This document shows, piece after piece, positions 45,603 through 59,599 of a DNA stretch of 64,000 bases. A program made the translations under genes and the position numbers. This stretch comes from Haliotis asinina (taxonomy: Eukaryota; Mollusca; Gastropoda; Lepetellida; Haliotidae): positions 74,140,504 to 74,204,503 of the forward strand of contig NC_090280.1 in NCBI RefSeq assembly GCF_037392515.1, written 5' to 3'. Position 1 is the stretch's first letter; every line of letters starts with the position of its first letter. The notes below the pieces were generated by a model, which worked only from the letters and a program-made list of their open reading frames with translations, was not told the DNA's origin and did no database searches.

Positions 45603-46926
45603 GACAAAGCGTAAAGTGGTATTTTCGGGTTTAATGTTTGGAAGAGCAGGTGTGGAGAGTGGGATATTCTGCTTCATTAAGTTCCTTGTATCTTTCTTAC
45701 CTGCAAGTATCTTTAAATGTGAGTGGTTGTCTCAACATTAATTACAACTGCGGACATTAGAAGAGGACAAATGGAATTATAAAAAACATGGCATGAACGT
45801 TTATGACCGGCTTGTAATGTGCCTTGAATGATTGCCCCTGTTGAATCGACGCCAGTGACATGACAAATTGTTTTACAGGAAATAATAATGAATGCTTATT
45901 TCCATTTAGAATATAAAATAATCATCATCACTTCCCAGACCTCCGAACGCTGCAAGTAACATGATCTCCAAACATATTCGAAGATAGAGAAACAAACGCT
46001 TACTTATTATGCTAAATGTGTGAATGGCGTTTGCTTACAGTAGACTTATGTGATTGAGATTGATTGTGCTTTATCGTTCACAGTTAGAATGAATCAAAAT
46101 GCATTAGATTGCTTGGGTTGTTTTCGTTTTCTCTGAAAGTTATGGGGTTGATTAAGGATGTGTTTTTTTGTATTGATGTAATGTGTTTTAGATGATGTTG
46201 GATACTTTGGGGTTGTTTTAGAAAGTCTTGGGTGAGGTAGGGTTGTTGTAAACAACGGTATAAATGATGCGACCAGTAATTTTGAGCCACGTTTAGAGGC
46301 TTGAATAGCGGGATTTAATCTTTAAGTTCGACCATCTTTGCATCAGACTTCACTGCCCCTTCAGAACATGTGTTGTGGTGTCCTAACTCTGTACGACGAT
46401 GGTTCTGGATAAACTGAACATTATCTTGGAGCAATATCTGTAGTATTAGTCGTGAATTTGTGAAAGTTTTTCTTTTACCACTGGATCCAAATTCACAAAA
46501 TGAAGTGTTCACAACGACCTTCACTCATACTTCAAAAAGTGAAGTCATAACTCAAAAGCAGCTGGTAAACACAGTCACAGATTTCCACACGACAGGACAC
46601 ATGTCACTGAAGTGTTGGTCATACTATGTTGTTATCCTGATTCCTCAGTCCCATGAGACTGGTAGTTTGTAAACGCTAGTTAGAAACATGTACAAGATCC
46701 TTTGACAAGGCAATGTACATCTTATCAAATATACTTAAAATGGAAATATTAAAAACTAAAGTTGAAAGGGTTCGAGATACAAACCTCATAAGTGAAAGAG
46801 TTGTTGGCGCTATTGATCATTACGTGTCAGCGTTAACGACGTGTGTTGGCATGGAGACGTCTTTAACAGTGTACGTCAGTTAAACGTTCATGTTGAATAC
46901 GTTGCTGACCAACATGATGTAAGCAA
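45603..46926 (+). other. intron 2 of gene 2, nothing recognised
   Basis: No recognised repeat or exon. Confidence 0.5.
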
Positions 46927-47245
46927 GGCGGTAGCCTCGCTGGAATATCACACCACGGCACTATCAGTCATGCTTGCCGACATACAGATACATATTGGTT
47001 AAGCTTTCTCTCATCACGATGAAGACTTGGGTACCATGTTGGGAAGCCTATTTTGGGTGATATTGCTGGAATATCACACCACGGCACTATCAGTCATGCT
47101 TGCCGACATACAGATACATATTGGTCAAAGCTTTCTCTCATCACGATGAAGACTTGGGTACCATGTTGGGAAGCCTATTTTGGGTGATATTGCTGGAATA
47201 TCACACCACGGCACTATCAGTCATGCTTGCCGACATACAGAGGAA
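46927..47245. repeat. SINE-derived tandem repeat of about 127 bases
   Basis: Units beginning ctggaatatcacaccacggc start at 46940, 47066 and 47193. Each contains tcatgcttgccgacatacag and ctttctctcatcacgatgaa, then ttgggtgatattgctggaat. The last parts match a variant of family A (compare the copy at 48429). The array therefore grew from a SINE insertion. Confidence 0.85.
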
Positions 47246-47251
47246 CCACCA

Positions 47252-47378
47252 ACCAGGCTAGCTATTCTCGAAACGTTCGTAACCTTACGAATTTCTTAAG
47301 CTCATTCTTAATACATTGGCTACGATGAAAGTTACGAATTCTTAAGGATAGGAACGTGTCGAGAATACGTGCCCTGGT
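47252..47378. mobile_element. 127-base MITE-like inverted-repeat element
   Basis: The left end accaggctagctattctcga and the reverse complement of the right end accagggcacgtattctcga match with few differences. The pairing extends through the acgttc and cctta blocks, about 35 bases. Its ctcgaaac core is shared with the element at 23173-23425. Confidence 0.75.
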
Positions 47379-48428
47379 CTGCTGCTACTACGTGAAGCGT
47401 AACTTGGATGAAATACTTTGGTCCAAATGACAAGAGAGTGCAGGTTCGGAGGACATCTTTGGATACTCAGGATATGAGAAAATATCCAACGTAGCAACCA
47501 TTGCTTGCTTATGTGAGATCTAAAATTTGAAGCCCCGTTCACATGCACCTGTTGGCACAGTTGTATAAATGCACACATGGGCAAATTTTACATACGTGTG
47601 TAAATGTGTCATGTGAACGCATTTACTCCGTGTAAATATACACTAGGAGCAAATTTACATGTGGTCAGGATCAGGTGTAAAAGCACATGTGCAAATTTGT
47701 ACTGTAAGTGAACTATATAATGTCATCTTCATTCCGGGGAAAATTGCATATTCCGGAAGCACATATGGTGTCATAAACTTTATGAATGCATTTACAAACA
47801 GTGGACTTCCAAACATCAAAGATATTCCCCACAGCTCTATCTAAATTCTAAAGTTGAAGCCAACTAGTATAGTGCAATTGCAACTAACTTCAATTCGTAT
47901 ATTCAAAGACTGGATAACAGCTTAATCCTGCATTTTTGTGAGGATAACATGGAAATCTCATTTGGTCATTCTAAAATACCGTACTAGTCTTTGCCGTCAT
48001 AAGATTTATTCATGTCGTTCCACCAAACAGACGGTCTTCCTTTCTTCCAGAGAAGTCTGTCTTGTGACAACCTATTGCAATAACGGTAAATATGTTTGTG
48101 TTTGTCTTCTAAAGCGCCAGCGATAAGAGAACATCATTCCCTGTTGAATTTCATCAAAAAAAAAGAAGAGAAGACTATTTAATACATTTGTTAGTCACTT
48201 TCAACTTTACTCACTCTATATGATTTCAGTGTGAACGCAAAGTACTTTTACTATCACATACGTATGTACGTTTATATATGTGCATGTTTACTTACATGAG
48301 TAAATTGTGTGCATATGAACGGAGCTTAAAATTAGGCTTAATTAGTCCCATTGCATTTGCAAGCATCAGTCTACAGTATTGCTTTCTGTGTTCACTACGT
48401 TCCTATTCCTTTCGTTCCTCGTGTTCCA
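47379..48428 (+). other. intron 2 of gene 2, nothing recognised
   Basis: Short word repeats (gtgtaaatgtgtcatgtgaac type) near 47540-47700, otherwise unique. Confidence 0.5.
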
Positions 48429-48562
48429 GGGGCGGTGGGGTAGGCTATTGGTTAAAGCTTTCTCTCATCACGATGAAGAGTTGGGTACCATGTCTGAAGC
48501 CTAGTTTTGGTCACGGTGATATTGCTGGAATATCGCTAAAAGTGGCGTAAAACTAAAATCTT
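48429..48562 (+). mobile_element. tRNA-derived SINE, family A variant
   Basis: The head ggggcggtggggtaggctat is intact. The middle carries ctttctctcatcacgatgaa and agttgggtaccatgtctgaa in place of the usual B-box area, and the tail gatattgctggaatatcgct is intact. The same variant middle occurs in the 46.9-47.2 kb array. Confidence 0.9.
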
Positions 48563-50338
48563 CAGTATCCTGGAAAAGTCGTTCAAAGGTTTAAAACGTT
48601 TGCTTATGAAGAGTCATTTAAACCAACAAAACCAGCAGAAAGTTTTGCTTTACTCGTAATACGATCTTGCGGACGAATATTGTTTCTGAGATGTGTAACA
48701 GAATAAGCGACTATCATCTTTGTACGTTATCCGGGGCATCTTGCCGAATAAAACATTTGGGTGAAGAATTTGACTGATAAATGAAAATTTGTCACCAAAA
48801 ATGAAAATTCAGATATTGGATTGCATTGTATTTGACTTATAATTACCGCATAATGACTGTCCTCTGAAAATACGGTCAGGCAACAACCGAAACGAAAATA
48901 TTACAAGTGAGGGTTCAGTCAGAGGTAAGCGTCTCCCAAACAGATTCGACATAATTTTATCTTTCGTATGCAATTTCTGAACTACATACGGAATTAATTT
49001 CTAATAAAACGTGGGCATTATAATGGTATTTTCTATATTAACCGTATTTAATAAGTTATTGCCTCATTTATGATTGATCAATAGTACTGTATTCGATTCT
49101 ACAATGTATGTGCCACATTTGACAGATTATTCTACCGGGTCATCCCTGTGACTCTTCTTTCCTCCCAAATGTCCTTCATCAATTGTCAAGGACGTCGACA
49201 TTGCGGACCTAAGGATGTCCAAAATGGACACAAGTTGCTTATTTATACAGCAGCAGGCTTATCGTTTCTCAGATACGTCCAATATTTGTAACATAATCCG
49301 TGCAATCAAAACACGTTTATGAATTTTCATTGTTTCTCGATGAAATATCCATTGACCCAACAACCCATATGAAAAGTTCAACCCGTGGATGTTACATTAG
49401 AACCTTCACTCCTTCTGGGTCTCGTTCGGTTGCCCTGCCAGCACCATGTAAACCATACCGCAATCCTAAAATCCGGACAGGAACACGCCGTCTAATTTCC
49501 GAACACAACCAATTGGAGATCGGCGGTTCTTGCATCAACGTTTGGATAAGATTCTGTTGCCTTGTCATTATCATTGTAATGCAGAGATGTTGCAGTTCAA
49601 TGGACATTATCATAACTGAGATTGCCTTATCGGCGGCTGTTATTTGCCCGGTAAAGGCCGCGTCTTAATCCAGGTCCGTCGTTGAGACTCGTAGCGTAAT
49701 TACCCGGATCGCGGTCGAAGAGAGGAGCTTTCATGTGAAATAAAGGCTAATACCGGAGTCATAGCTGGGATTCGGCAGGATCATTTTAACTGTGCTTGCA
49801 AACCCGTCTTCTGTGTGTTCGATTATTGACCCATATGTTTAAATTTGTCCTCTCTCCTTAAACACTGACAAGTTTAAGTAATGGGTATTATATATCAGAG
49901 ATTGAACAGAATGCTTGGGACCCGCCATTTGGAGTCAGTTGGATAGATGCATGCTATATTATCGTTAAGGGATGAACGTATCGCATCTTTTTTTGTTGAC
50001 ATTTCAGACGTCAAGGAGTCATGTTTTTGGCTATGGAAACGTATGGTTTATCCTGTCGTTTTACCTTTCTTCTATATTTCTCATAATTGTTTGGTTGGTG
50101 CAAGGCAATAAACCATTAGCCCCGAGACAATGACTTACAGTTGTGCACAAGTTTGATTTCAGCGCTACAGTTCCATAAAAGTATGCAGTGTTATGTGTAT
50201 TTTCACTGGACGATTTCCGGCTTCCTTTAAGCAATACAACAGAGAATAATTTGAAAAATTACAATTTGTTATATTCCCACGACAGCGGACAACAGAAGTG
50301 TGTAATTATTATCAACAGTTGTGCAAATGGCACAAGTT
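48563..50338 (+). other. intron 2 of gene 2, unique sequence
   Basis: No repeat or exon. The part at about 49610-49790 is richer in CpG than its surroundings. Confidence 0.5.
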
Positions 50339-50585
50339 ATTTCCACGCTGGTATTATAAACGAGCTGAAGGCCAATCCACAAAATGTTCGTAGCAATATG
50401 ACATTCGTAAGCCTTTGATAAACTGTAGAGTCACGACAGGTAAAAAACGTACAAGTGCTTTTTGGATTAAAATCCTGAACCTTAAAGATTATTTCCACGC
50501 TGGTGTTCCAAAAAAGTCCAATCCACAAAACTTTCACAATAGTACAATCGTCGAAAGCCTATGATAAACTGTAGAGTTACGACAT
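50339..50585. repeat. tandem duplication of about 147 bases
   Basis: Two copies carry atttccacgctggt, ccaatccacaaaa and tgataaactgtagag in the same order, starting at about 50340 and 50487. Confidence 0.85.
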
Positions 50586-51484
50586 GTCGTAATTTTACGA
50601 ATCCTTTGTGGATGGGTACACTGATCCATAACGATTTATCATATTAATATGTATCTTTTCAAAATTCTAGCCACGAATAACAAATAATACAAGGAAGAGA
50701 AAAGGCCGACCTGACACTTACATTAATTGTGGTGAATATAGCAAATGCCTTTCAGCAATGTAATTGTTTCTTGAGCCTTGACGGTATCAGACCAATTTGA
50801 TATGTCTGATTACCCATAGTGCCGGAAGTCTGCATATTCTAGACTGTAATCTGCAGTCTTCGGTCGGTAATCTGTAGTATGCATACAGTCTGAATAAATC
50901 ACCATATGTCAGTCAATAACCAAACCAGTGATCTTGTTCAGGCTTCACCGATATCTGGAATATTTGCAAGATATGTGAATCTACTTACTCGCAGTGAAGA
51001 GTTCCTGTCCAAATTATGATAAATAGCTAAGAGCACAAGGAAGCGAGCAATATTTCAATATTTCTCTGATAGTTCGAGTTAGGGTTTCTGTTCTAAGAGA
51101 TTACGCGAGGTATTTTAATTGTAAGGCCACAGTATGTTGCATTATCAGTAAGTGAAAAGTCGGCAGTATGAGTGAAAACACACCTAATAATTATTATTCT
51201 ATTTATGGGGAATTTCGGTATAGCTGCTTCAGAAGATACATACGCACAGCTTTGTTTCGCTGTTCATTTTGCATTTGTACATTTGTTTTAGTATACGTAA
51301 GTAATAATTTCCCATCTACAGAATAAAGGCACCCTATCTTCTATACACCGTGTGAATCTAGGGCCGTTCAGACCTGGTTTTAACGAATTCTGGCATAGAT
51401 AAAGCGGTCATTACGATCTGTGTTTGATATTTTTGAGTTCATATAATACGTATTATTAGCCTTTCTGTCTCATGGTGTAGGGAA
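50586..51484 (+). other. intron 2 of gene 2, nothing recognised
   Basis: No recognised feature. Confidence 0.5.
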
Positions 51485-51712
51485 TACCATGACTGGTCTT
51501 CAGTAATCCGTGCATGTAAGAGGCAAATAACTGTATTGGGTGGTCAGGCTCACTGACTTGGTTGTCATCGTACCCGAGTTGCGTGAATCGATCCTCTTGC
51601 TGTTGGTAACTGGAGTGTCTGGTCCAGACTCGATTAAAAAATTTTTCTGGGATATTGTCACCAAACAAACAAACAATCAATCAGTCAACCAACCAACCAA
51701 CCAACCAACCAA
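51485..51712 (+). mobile_element. SINE-like family B, + orientation, with simple repeat end
   Basis: Contains gactggtcttcagtaatccg, gggtggtcaggctcactgac, gagtgtctggtccagactcg and a shortened tail, followed by (aaac)n and (aacc)n simple repeats, as expected at the end of a retroposed copy. Confidence 0.8.
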
Positions 51713-52665
51713 CTAAACATAAAAACGAATAGTACATTATATACGACTCGTTTTCATTCATAATTAGTGTAACAAAGGTTCTTTCGCTTGTACTAACAAC
51801 ATGCATGCTTCATGTGAAGACATACTCAGTTTATCTTCCAATAAGAGATCCGTTGTATTCCTTGAGGTATAATTCAAGTTACCTCGAAACCTTTTGTTAT
51901 GATGCAAAACTGATTAACAATATAGAGTCAAGTGATATTCATACCACACGAACCACTTTATGTGCTCATGTTATCAACACCAGACGCAGGTTAGCTGCTA
52001 TATAACTATACAAATACTCTCGCACTCCACATAATGAAGTATTCTTGAACAGAACTGTTGCCTCTCTCATCCTGTCATATGCTGCATTAAACCACTCGCC
52101 AGTCAGTACCTTCTGTATTCAGTCAATACCTTCTGTATCCACAATGCCATATTGTTAGTATTGTCTCGTTACTGTACTCCAAACATCAATGTATGTATTA
52201 CATCGGCATTATCTAGAGAGTATCACCCAGGCGTCTACTGATATCAGTTATATCCATACGAGTTGATAAAGTTACCAATATCCGAGGCTTGCTGAGAATA
52301 CTTTTTGCATTTATCAACGATTGTTGATACATTTATTTTCAGGAGACAAAAGGGTGACATTTTATTTGTCACAATAATTAGTTCTCGTTGAAAATACGTA
52401 TATCTTTGAACACGGTACTGTCATTAGACTTGCAGTGCAGCGATGGCATTGTGACGTCAACACGTTCATGACGTCATAGCATTGTCAGGGCATTGAACAA
52501 ATGTCAAAACGATATCTTATATTAGGACAACAGTTCTGTTACCTGCGGAAAATAAACAAGCCTTAGGAACCTACACTGATCACGTTCTTGCAGAAAAAGG
52601 GCGCAAGATTAAAGAGCCATCCAGGATATATATATATGGACCACAGTATCACATAAGCTGCCACT
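51713..52665 (+). other. intron 2 of gene 2, contains a CRE pair
   Basis: No exon or repeat. Two perfect TGACGTCA palindromes lie 17 bases apart at 52452-52459 and 52469-52476. Confidence 0.55.
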
Positions 52666-52669
52666 TGAT

Positions 52670-52822
52670 GGGATGGGATATGCTGGTGGTTAAAGTGTTT
52701 GCCCGTCACACCGAAGACCCGGGTTCGCATCTTCACAATGTGTAAGACACATTTCTGGTCTCCCCTGCCGTGATGTTGTTGGAGTATTGCCAAAAGCGGC
52801 TTAAAACAATACTCACTGCTAC
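52670..52822 (+). mobile_element. tRNA-derived SINE, family A
   Basis: The A box is decayed (ctggtggttaaagtg) and the B box is gggttcgcatc. The body gtgtaagacacatttctggt and tail gatgttgttggagtattgcc are diverged but in order. Confidence 0.85.
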
Positions 52823-52878
52823 ACATGTCACAGCCAAGAGGTGGACAGAAGAGTTTATACATGTTAGGGAGAGTCTCG

Positions 52879-54378
<1,500 letters not shown>

Positions 54379-55840
54379 CATCAACCTTAAATTACAGGAT
54401 ACCTACCTCTGACTTTTATCAGGATGACTACATTATTTAGACAGACTAACTAAACTTATTGCGTGATAAAAATGTCAGGGTCCGCTTTTCTTAAATGTCT
54501 GACCCCATTGTCCAGCCTTAATGGATCTAGACTGCTCAACGCTTACCCTGTCCTGGGATCTCAATAAGAACGAGCTACAGACCAGACGGCCACATCGCGG
54601 CCGACGTAGCTGTGCTTTAAGCATCCGTGAATAATAGACGAATCAGTTGTGTCAAAATATCAAGCACTCAATGCCAGGCGAGGCTTGATGATAAGGGCCG
54701 ACGTTGTTGTCGTCGTTAAATCGCCATTCTAATTAAAGATCAATGAATATTTATGAGAGGCGCAAATCTGTTACGCAACTCCGGCTGTAAATGCGCATCA
54801 ACTTCGGCGCCGCAGTAAACAAGATGGCCGACGACGTAACGACGTCGCTGACCTACAAGAATAATGGCGACTTTACTTTGCTTAATTTGAAACGTTAATA
54901 GTTTTTGAAGTTGATGTAACTGATATTTTATTGCAGTGTTTTCCGTTATATTGGGTGTTTCCGCGTCTTAACAGAACATGCTTCATGCATGGATGACGCT
55001 CTGATCTCTTCGTTCACGTCGAATATCCTGACTTGAATGGTACAGCTGAGCATCCGTTGCTCTGGGTTTAGAATATGTAGTTCTTGAAGATTTATTGTTC
55101 TTAACAAGCCTCCACGCTGTGAACCCAGTGATGCATGTCTCGGATAAACTTCAGCAGAACTGCTCTAGCTGGTGAAAATTAGGTGAATGAAACCTTGAAT
55201 GCGTTATAAAACAAGACATATCTGCATAAAGAAAGCACAAGACAAAATTATTCGTTGATGCTATATTCTTAATAACAAGACTAGGTTGGAGCATAATCTG
55301 TCTTTTGGCACAGGAACATCAATGAATTAGAATATCTCAATATTTAGATTTCAGATTTCATTGACCAAGACAATGAGTACTCCTTCTACTCATTTCCACA
55401 ATATTAATAATGTATCAGTTTCATCACTGATATTTATGAATTACTAACAAAATGTGAGTTACCAGTTGTAAACAAAAACGATTCCTCACCCACTGAGGAC
55501 ACGTTCCAAACATAGCCAAGTCAATAACACATATCCTACTGATCTGGCAGCTATTGTTCAATCGATTAGGTGCTTTAGGATACATTGGCAGTCGGTTCAA
55601 ATCTTAGTTTCAATCAGATCATCAATCAAGGTTAGTCAACACGAATGCCAGGGTCGTGTCGAACCGCCTCTTGGTGCAGTATATAGTGCATTTCCAAAAG
55701 GCCGTTTTTCGATTCTCTGCCCCATCATACCTAACCAAATTGTTAGGTTTAAGGTTCGAAGGAATAGGGGACGGTATCGTTAAAGTCAGTACAATGCGTC
55801 AGAGTATTATAATATGGTATCTCACTGGTACAAGATCATA
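54379..55840 (+). other. intron 2 of gene 2, CpG-rich patch then AT-rich sequence
   Basis: At about 54520-54900 the sequence is unusually CpG-rich for the window and contains gcgccg, aagatggccg and acgacgtcg; afterwards it is AT-rich. No exon similarity. Confidence 0.5.
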
Positions 55841-56340
55841 CGTCGCCTCACCTCATCCTGTCCACCTAGCCTCACCCCATCGTTCTTCACCTCACCCATC
55901 ACACTCTCACCTCGATCATTTCACATCGCCTTATCGTCCACAGTCCACCTAACCTTACACTCTCCACTTAACCGCTCCCCACATCGACTCTTCTCTCATT
56001 CACTCCACCTAACCTCACCTCACTTATTCAACCCAACCTTGTCTCGCCTGTCTTAACATCACCCTACCTAACCTCACCTCGCCCACACCTCCTTATCTTA
56101 CCACACCTCGGCTCACCTCACCCAGTGTGGAGGTAGCCCACTGGTTAAAGCGTTGGTTCTTCTAACTGATTCCCCACATGGGTATATTGTTTGAAGCCCA
56201 TTTCTGGTGTCCCCATCCTTGATATTGCTGCAGTATTGCTGAAACACAACTCACTCACTCAGTCATCCGTTCCAGTTAACCTCACCCCACCTCGCTTCAC
56301 CTTGCAAACCCCATTTCACTCCAACTAACCTCACAAAAAA
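55841..56340. repeat. pyrimidine/CA-rich degenerate repeat (ccacctaacctcacctc type)
   Basis: Words such as cacctcacc, ccacctaacc and cctcacctc recur without a strict period on both sides of an inserted family A SINE. Confidence 0.75.
56126..56266 (+). mobile_element. tRNA-derived SINE, family A, inserted in the CA-rich repeat
   Basis: The A box is ggtagcccactggttaaagc, the B box is decayed, the body gaagcccatttctggtgtcc is clear, and it ends with caactcactcactcag. Confidence 0.85.
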
Positions 56341-56554
56341 AAAGAAAAAAAAAAAAAAAAAAGAAAAGTCCTTACTGCTTTTGTCTGAGAGCCCGTACCT
56401 GTCACGTTTGCCATATCCCGGTGCAATCGTTCTTCCACACTACCACAGAGCTGGATCTATAGGATGGCATCCTGGTGACAACGTTTGTGTGAAGACCTAA
56501 TTATACTGGAAGCCTTGTGCTAATACGCGAATACAGACGACGTGAAACCTTACT
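56341..56554 (+). other. poly(A) tract and unique sequence
   Basis: An A-rich run at 56334-56368 is followed by about 190 bases without recognised feature. Confidence 0.55.
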
Positions 56555-56559
56555 GATTC

Positions 56560-57640
56560 ACATTTGGACACATCTGATAGTCACTGGCACACATCTATAT
56601 GATACTGGTACATATCTGCTTGTCACGGGTACATTTCTTCTGTACGATGGTACATTTCTCTTGTCAGTTGGTACATAACTTCAGGTAACTGATACATATC
56701 AACTTGTGGCCGGTACATATCTTGCTTGTACATCTGGTACATATCTACTCGTCGCTGGTACATATGTACTTGTCGCTGGTACATATCCACAGGCCGGTAG
56801 TACATATCCACTTGTGCCTGGTACATACTGAACAGTCTACTGGTCGGCTGTATGTACTAGTATCTACTGCTGGATGGTACAATATGACTGGTGGCTAGTA
56901 CATATCTATTGGTCGGTGATAGAGATCTATTAGAACCTGGTACAAATGCACTGGTCGCTGGTACACATTTACTGGCTGCTGATACATATCTACTGGTGGC
57001 TGGTATATATCTACTGGTGGCTGGTACATTTCTACTGGTGGCTGGTACATATTTACTGGTGGCTGGTACATTTCTACTGGTGGCTGGTACATTTCTACTG
57101 GTGGCTGGTATATATCTACTGGTGGCTGGTACATTTCTACTGGTGGCTGGTACATTTCTACTGGTGGCTGGTATATATCTACTGGTGGCTGGTACATTTC
57201 TACTGGTGGCTGGTACATTTCTACTGGTGGCTGGTACATTTCTACTGGTTGCTGGTATATATCTACTGGTGGCTGGTATATATCTACCGGTGGCTGGTAC
57301 ATTTCTACTGGTGGCTGGTATATATCTACTGGTGGCTGGTACATTTCTACTGGTTCCTGGTATATATCTACTGGTGGCTGGTACATTTCTACTGGTGGCT
57401 TGTATATATCTACTGGTGGCTGGTACATTTCTACTGGTGACTGGTATATATCTACTGGTGGCTGGTGCATTTCTACTGGTGGCTGGTACGTATCTACTAG
57501 TGACTGGTACACATCTTCTTGTGTCTGGTACATATCTACTGGTTGCTAGTACATGGCTACTGCTCACCGATACATATGAACTGATCGGTGGTGCAGATCT
57601 GTTAGTGGCTTGAGCAGGTTTAATGGCATATACATAATGT
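56560..57640. repeat. 21-base minisatellite (ctggtacatttctactggtgg)
   Basis: The 21-base unit ctggtacatttctactggtg plus g alternates with a tatatatctactggtgg variant for about 50 copies, clean between about 56960 and 57560 and degenerate on both sides. All copies keep the same length, so open frames of 7-residue periodicity run on both strands (56891-57613 +, 56857-57567 and 56895-57533 -). It lies in intron 2 of gene 2. Confidence 0.95.
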
Positions 57641-57654
57641 TCGGTCTTTAGAGA

Positions 57655-58745
57655 TCAGGTAGTGGCTGGTACATATCTACTGGTCAGCGGTTCATATTGC
57701 TATCTGCTGCTACATACCTACTGGTCACTGGTACAAAGTAGCTATCCGCAGGTACATATCAGCTGGACTCTGGTACATATAATCTGGTCACTGGTACACA
57801 TTTACTGGTGACTGCTACATATAATGTGGTCAGTGGTACAGGTCACACGTCTACAGGTCACTGTTTCACTTCTTCTGGTCAGTGATATACATCTACGGGT
57901 GACTGGTACGTCCACCCTTCGCTGGTACATATATTCTGGACTCTGGTACACATCCACTGGTGACTGCTACATATAATGTGGCCAGTGGTACAGGTCACAC
58001 GTCTACAGGTCACTGTTTCACTTCTTCTGGTCAATGATATACATCTACGGGTGACTGGTACGTCCACCCTTCGCTGGTACATATGTTCTGGTCAATGATA
58101 TACATCTACTAGTTACTGGTACAAGTCCACACTTAGCTGGTACATATTTTCTGGTCACTTGTATACGCCCACCGGTCGTTGGTACATAAATTTTGTTCAC
58201 TTGTACACGTCTGTTAGTCACTGGTACAAATATTCCGGTCACTGGTACATGTCTACTGGTGACTGGTATACATCCACCTTTCACTAGAACACATTTTCTG
58301 GTGTTTGGTACATATTTTCTTTGTCACTGGTACATATATTCTGGTCCACTGTTACACGCCCACCCTTCGCTAATACATGTATTCTGGTCAATGGCACATT
58401 GGTACACGCCTACCCTTCGCTGGTACATATGTTCTGGTCACTGGTACATATATTCCGATCACTGGTTCAGGTCCACTGGTTGCTGGTAAATGTGTTTTGG
58501 TCACTGGTACACGTCTACTGGTCACTTGTAGATATATTCCGGTCACTGGTACATACTTTCTGGTCAATGGTACATATACTCTGGTCACTGGTACACTTTC
58601 ATTGGTCGTTGGTACACGTCCACTGCTACCTGGTAGATATATTTTAGTCAGTGGTACATGTTGAGTGGTCACTGGTACATATATTCTGGTCGCTGGTCTT
58701 GGGGCTGATTCATATAGTTTGGTCACTCGTACATGTTTACTGGTC
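57655..58745. repeat. degenerate extension of the 21-base family (30-40 base higher order)
   Basis: Variants such as ctggtcactggtacatat and cgtctactggtcactg recur at 20-40 base spacing. A longer duplication is visible: about 130 bases from actggtgactgctacatata at 57805 recur at 57957. Related words reappear at 59600-59940. Confidence 0.85.
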
Positions 58746-58754
58746 AATGGTGCT

Positions 58755-58918
58755 TCGTCACGAGGGAGGCGTGGTTGAGGTACCCTCGATGCTTGTTTAT
58801 GTTCCCTGAGCTAGAAGGGCGTGGGTTGAGGTACTCTCTATGCTTGTTTATGTTCCCTGTGCTCGAAGGGCGTGGGTTGAGGTACTCTCTATGCTTGTTT
58901 ATTTTGTAGCATGGTATC
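58755..58918. repeat. tandem repeat of about 60 bases, three copies
   Basis: ggcgtggttgaggtaccctc / ggcgtgggttgaggtactct followed by atgcttgtttatgttccctg recurs at about 58767, 58828 and 58869. The spacing is not quite regular because the second interval is shorter. Confidence 0.85.
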
Positions 58919-59204
58919 GGATCGTACACTTCAGCCAACCAGTGTGAATCAAACGATTCGAATCTTGCATCTTTCTGTTTTCCCTCACGTATCGTCTTAG
59001 TTAAGTAGCCGCGGTGTACTTTTTAACATTCACAAGGACTACATTTCAGCATTTTGTCAATATTTCAAACCTCTTTGAAGGCAAATCCGTTCGTAGGTAT
59101 CGCTAGATATGGTGTACGACACAAAGAAAGACAGATTTAGAGTTATCTCCCTTCCGATTTCCTTTCGCATACATCTTGCGTGATTTAATGTCATTCGAGA
59201 TAAA
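58919..59204 (+). other. intron 2 of gene 2, nothing recognised
   Basis: No recognised feature. Confidence 0.5.
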
Positions 59205-59478
59205 ATGAGTGAGTGAGTTTAGTTTTACGCCGAACTCAGCAATATTACAGCTATATGGCGGCGTTCTGTTAATAATCGAGTCTGGACCAGACAATCCAGT
59301 GATCAACAACATGAGCATCGATCTGCGCAAATGGGAACCGATGACATGTCCCAACCAAGTCAGCACGCCTGACCACCCGTTCCCGTTACTCGCCTCCCAC
59401 GACAAGCATAGTCGCCTTTTATGGCAAGCATGGGTTGCTGAAGGCCTATTCTACCTCGGGACCTTCACGGGTCTATAC
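59205..59478 (-). mobile_element. SINE-like family B, full-length reference copy
   Basis: On the + strand: gagtgagtgagtttagtttt, acgccgaactcagcaatatt, acagctatatggcggcgttc, gagtctggaccagacaatcc, cagtgatcaacaacatgagc, atcgatctgcgcaaatggga, cgttactcgcctcccacgac, aagcatgggttgctgaaggc, ggaccttcacggg. This is the most complete copy in the window. Confidence 0.95.
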
Positions 59479-59599
59479 CACGAAGTACTGAATGAGTTGC
59501 CATTGGCAGAAGGGTGTATTGCAACGTACCTCGGTTGTACACGGGGTACATTGAAAATAATAGAAGAGCTCTCAGCCAATCACACAGCGACATTTATGT

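Noticed and set aside
56891..57613. 240-codon hydrophobic repeat ORF that could pass as a membrane protein
   Set aside because: The opposite strand is open as well; the hydrophobic look comes from the ggtggctggtac unit.
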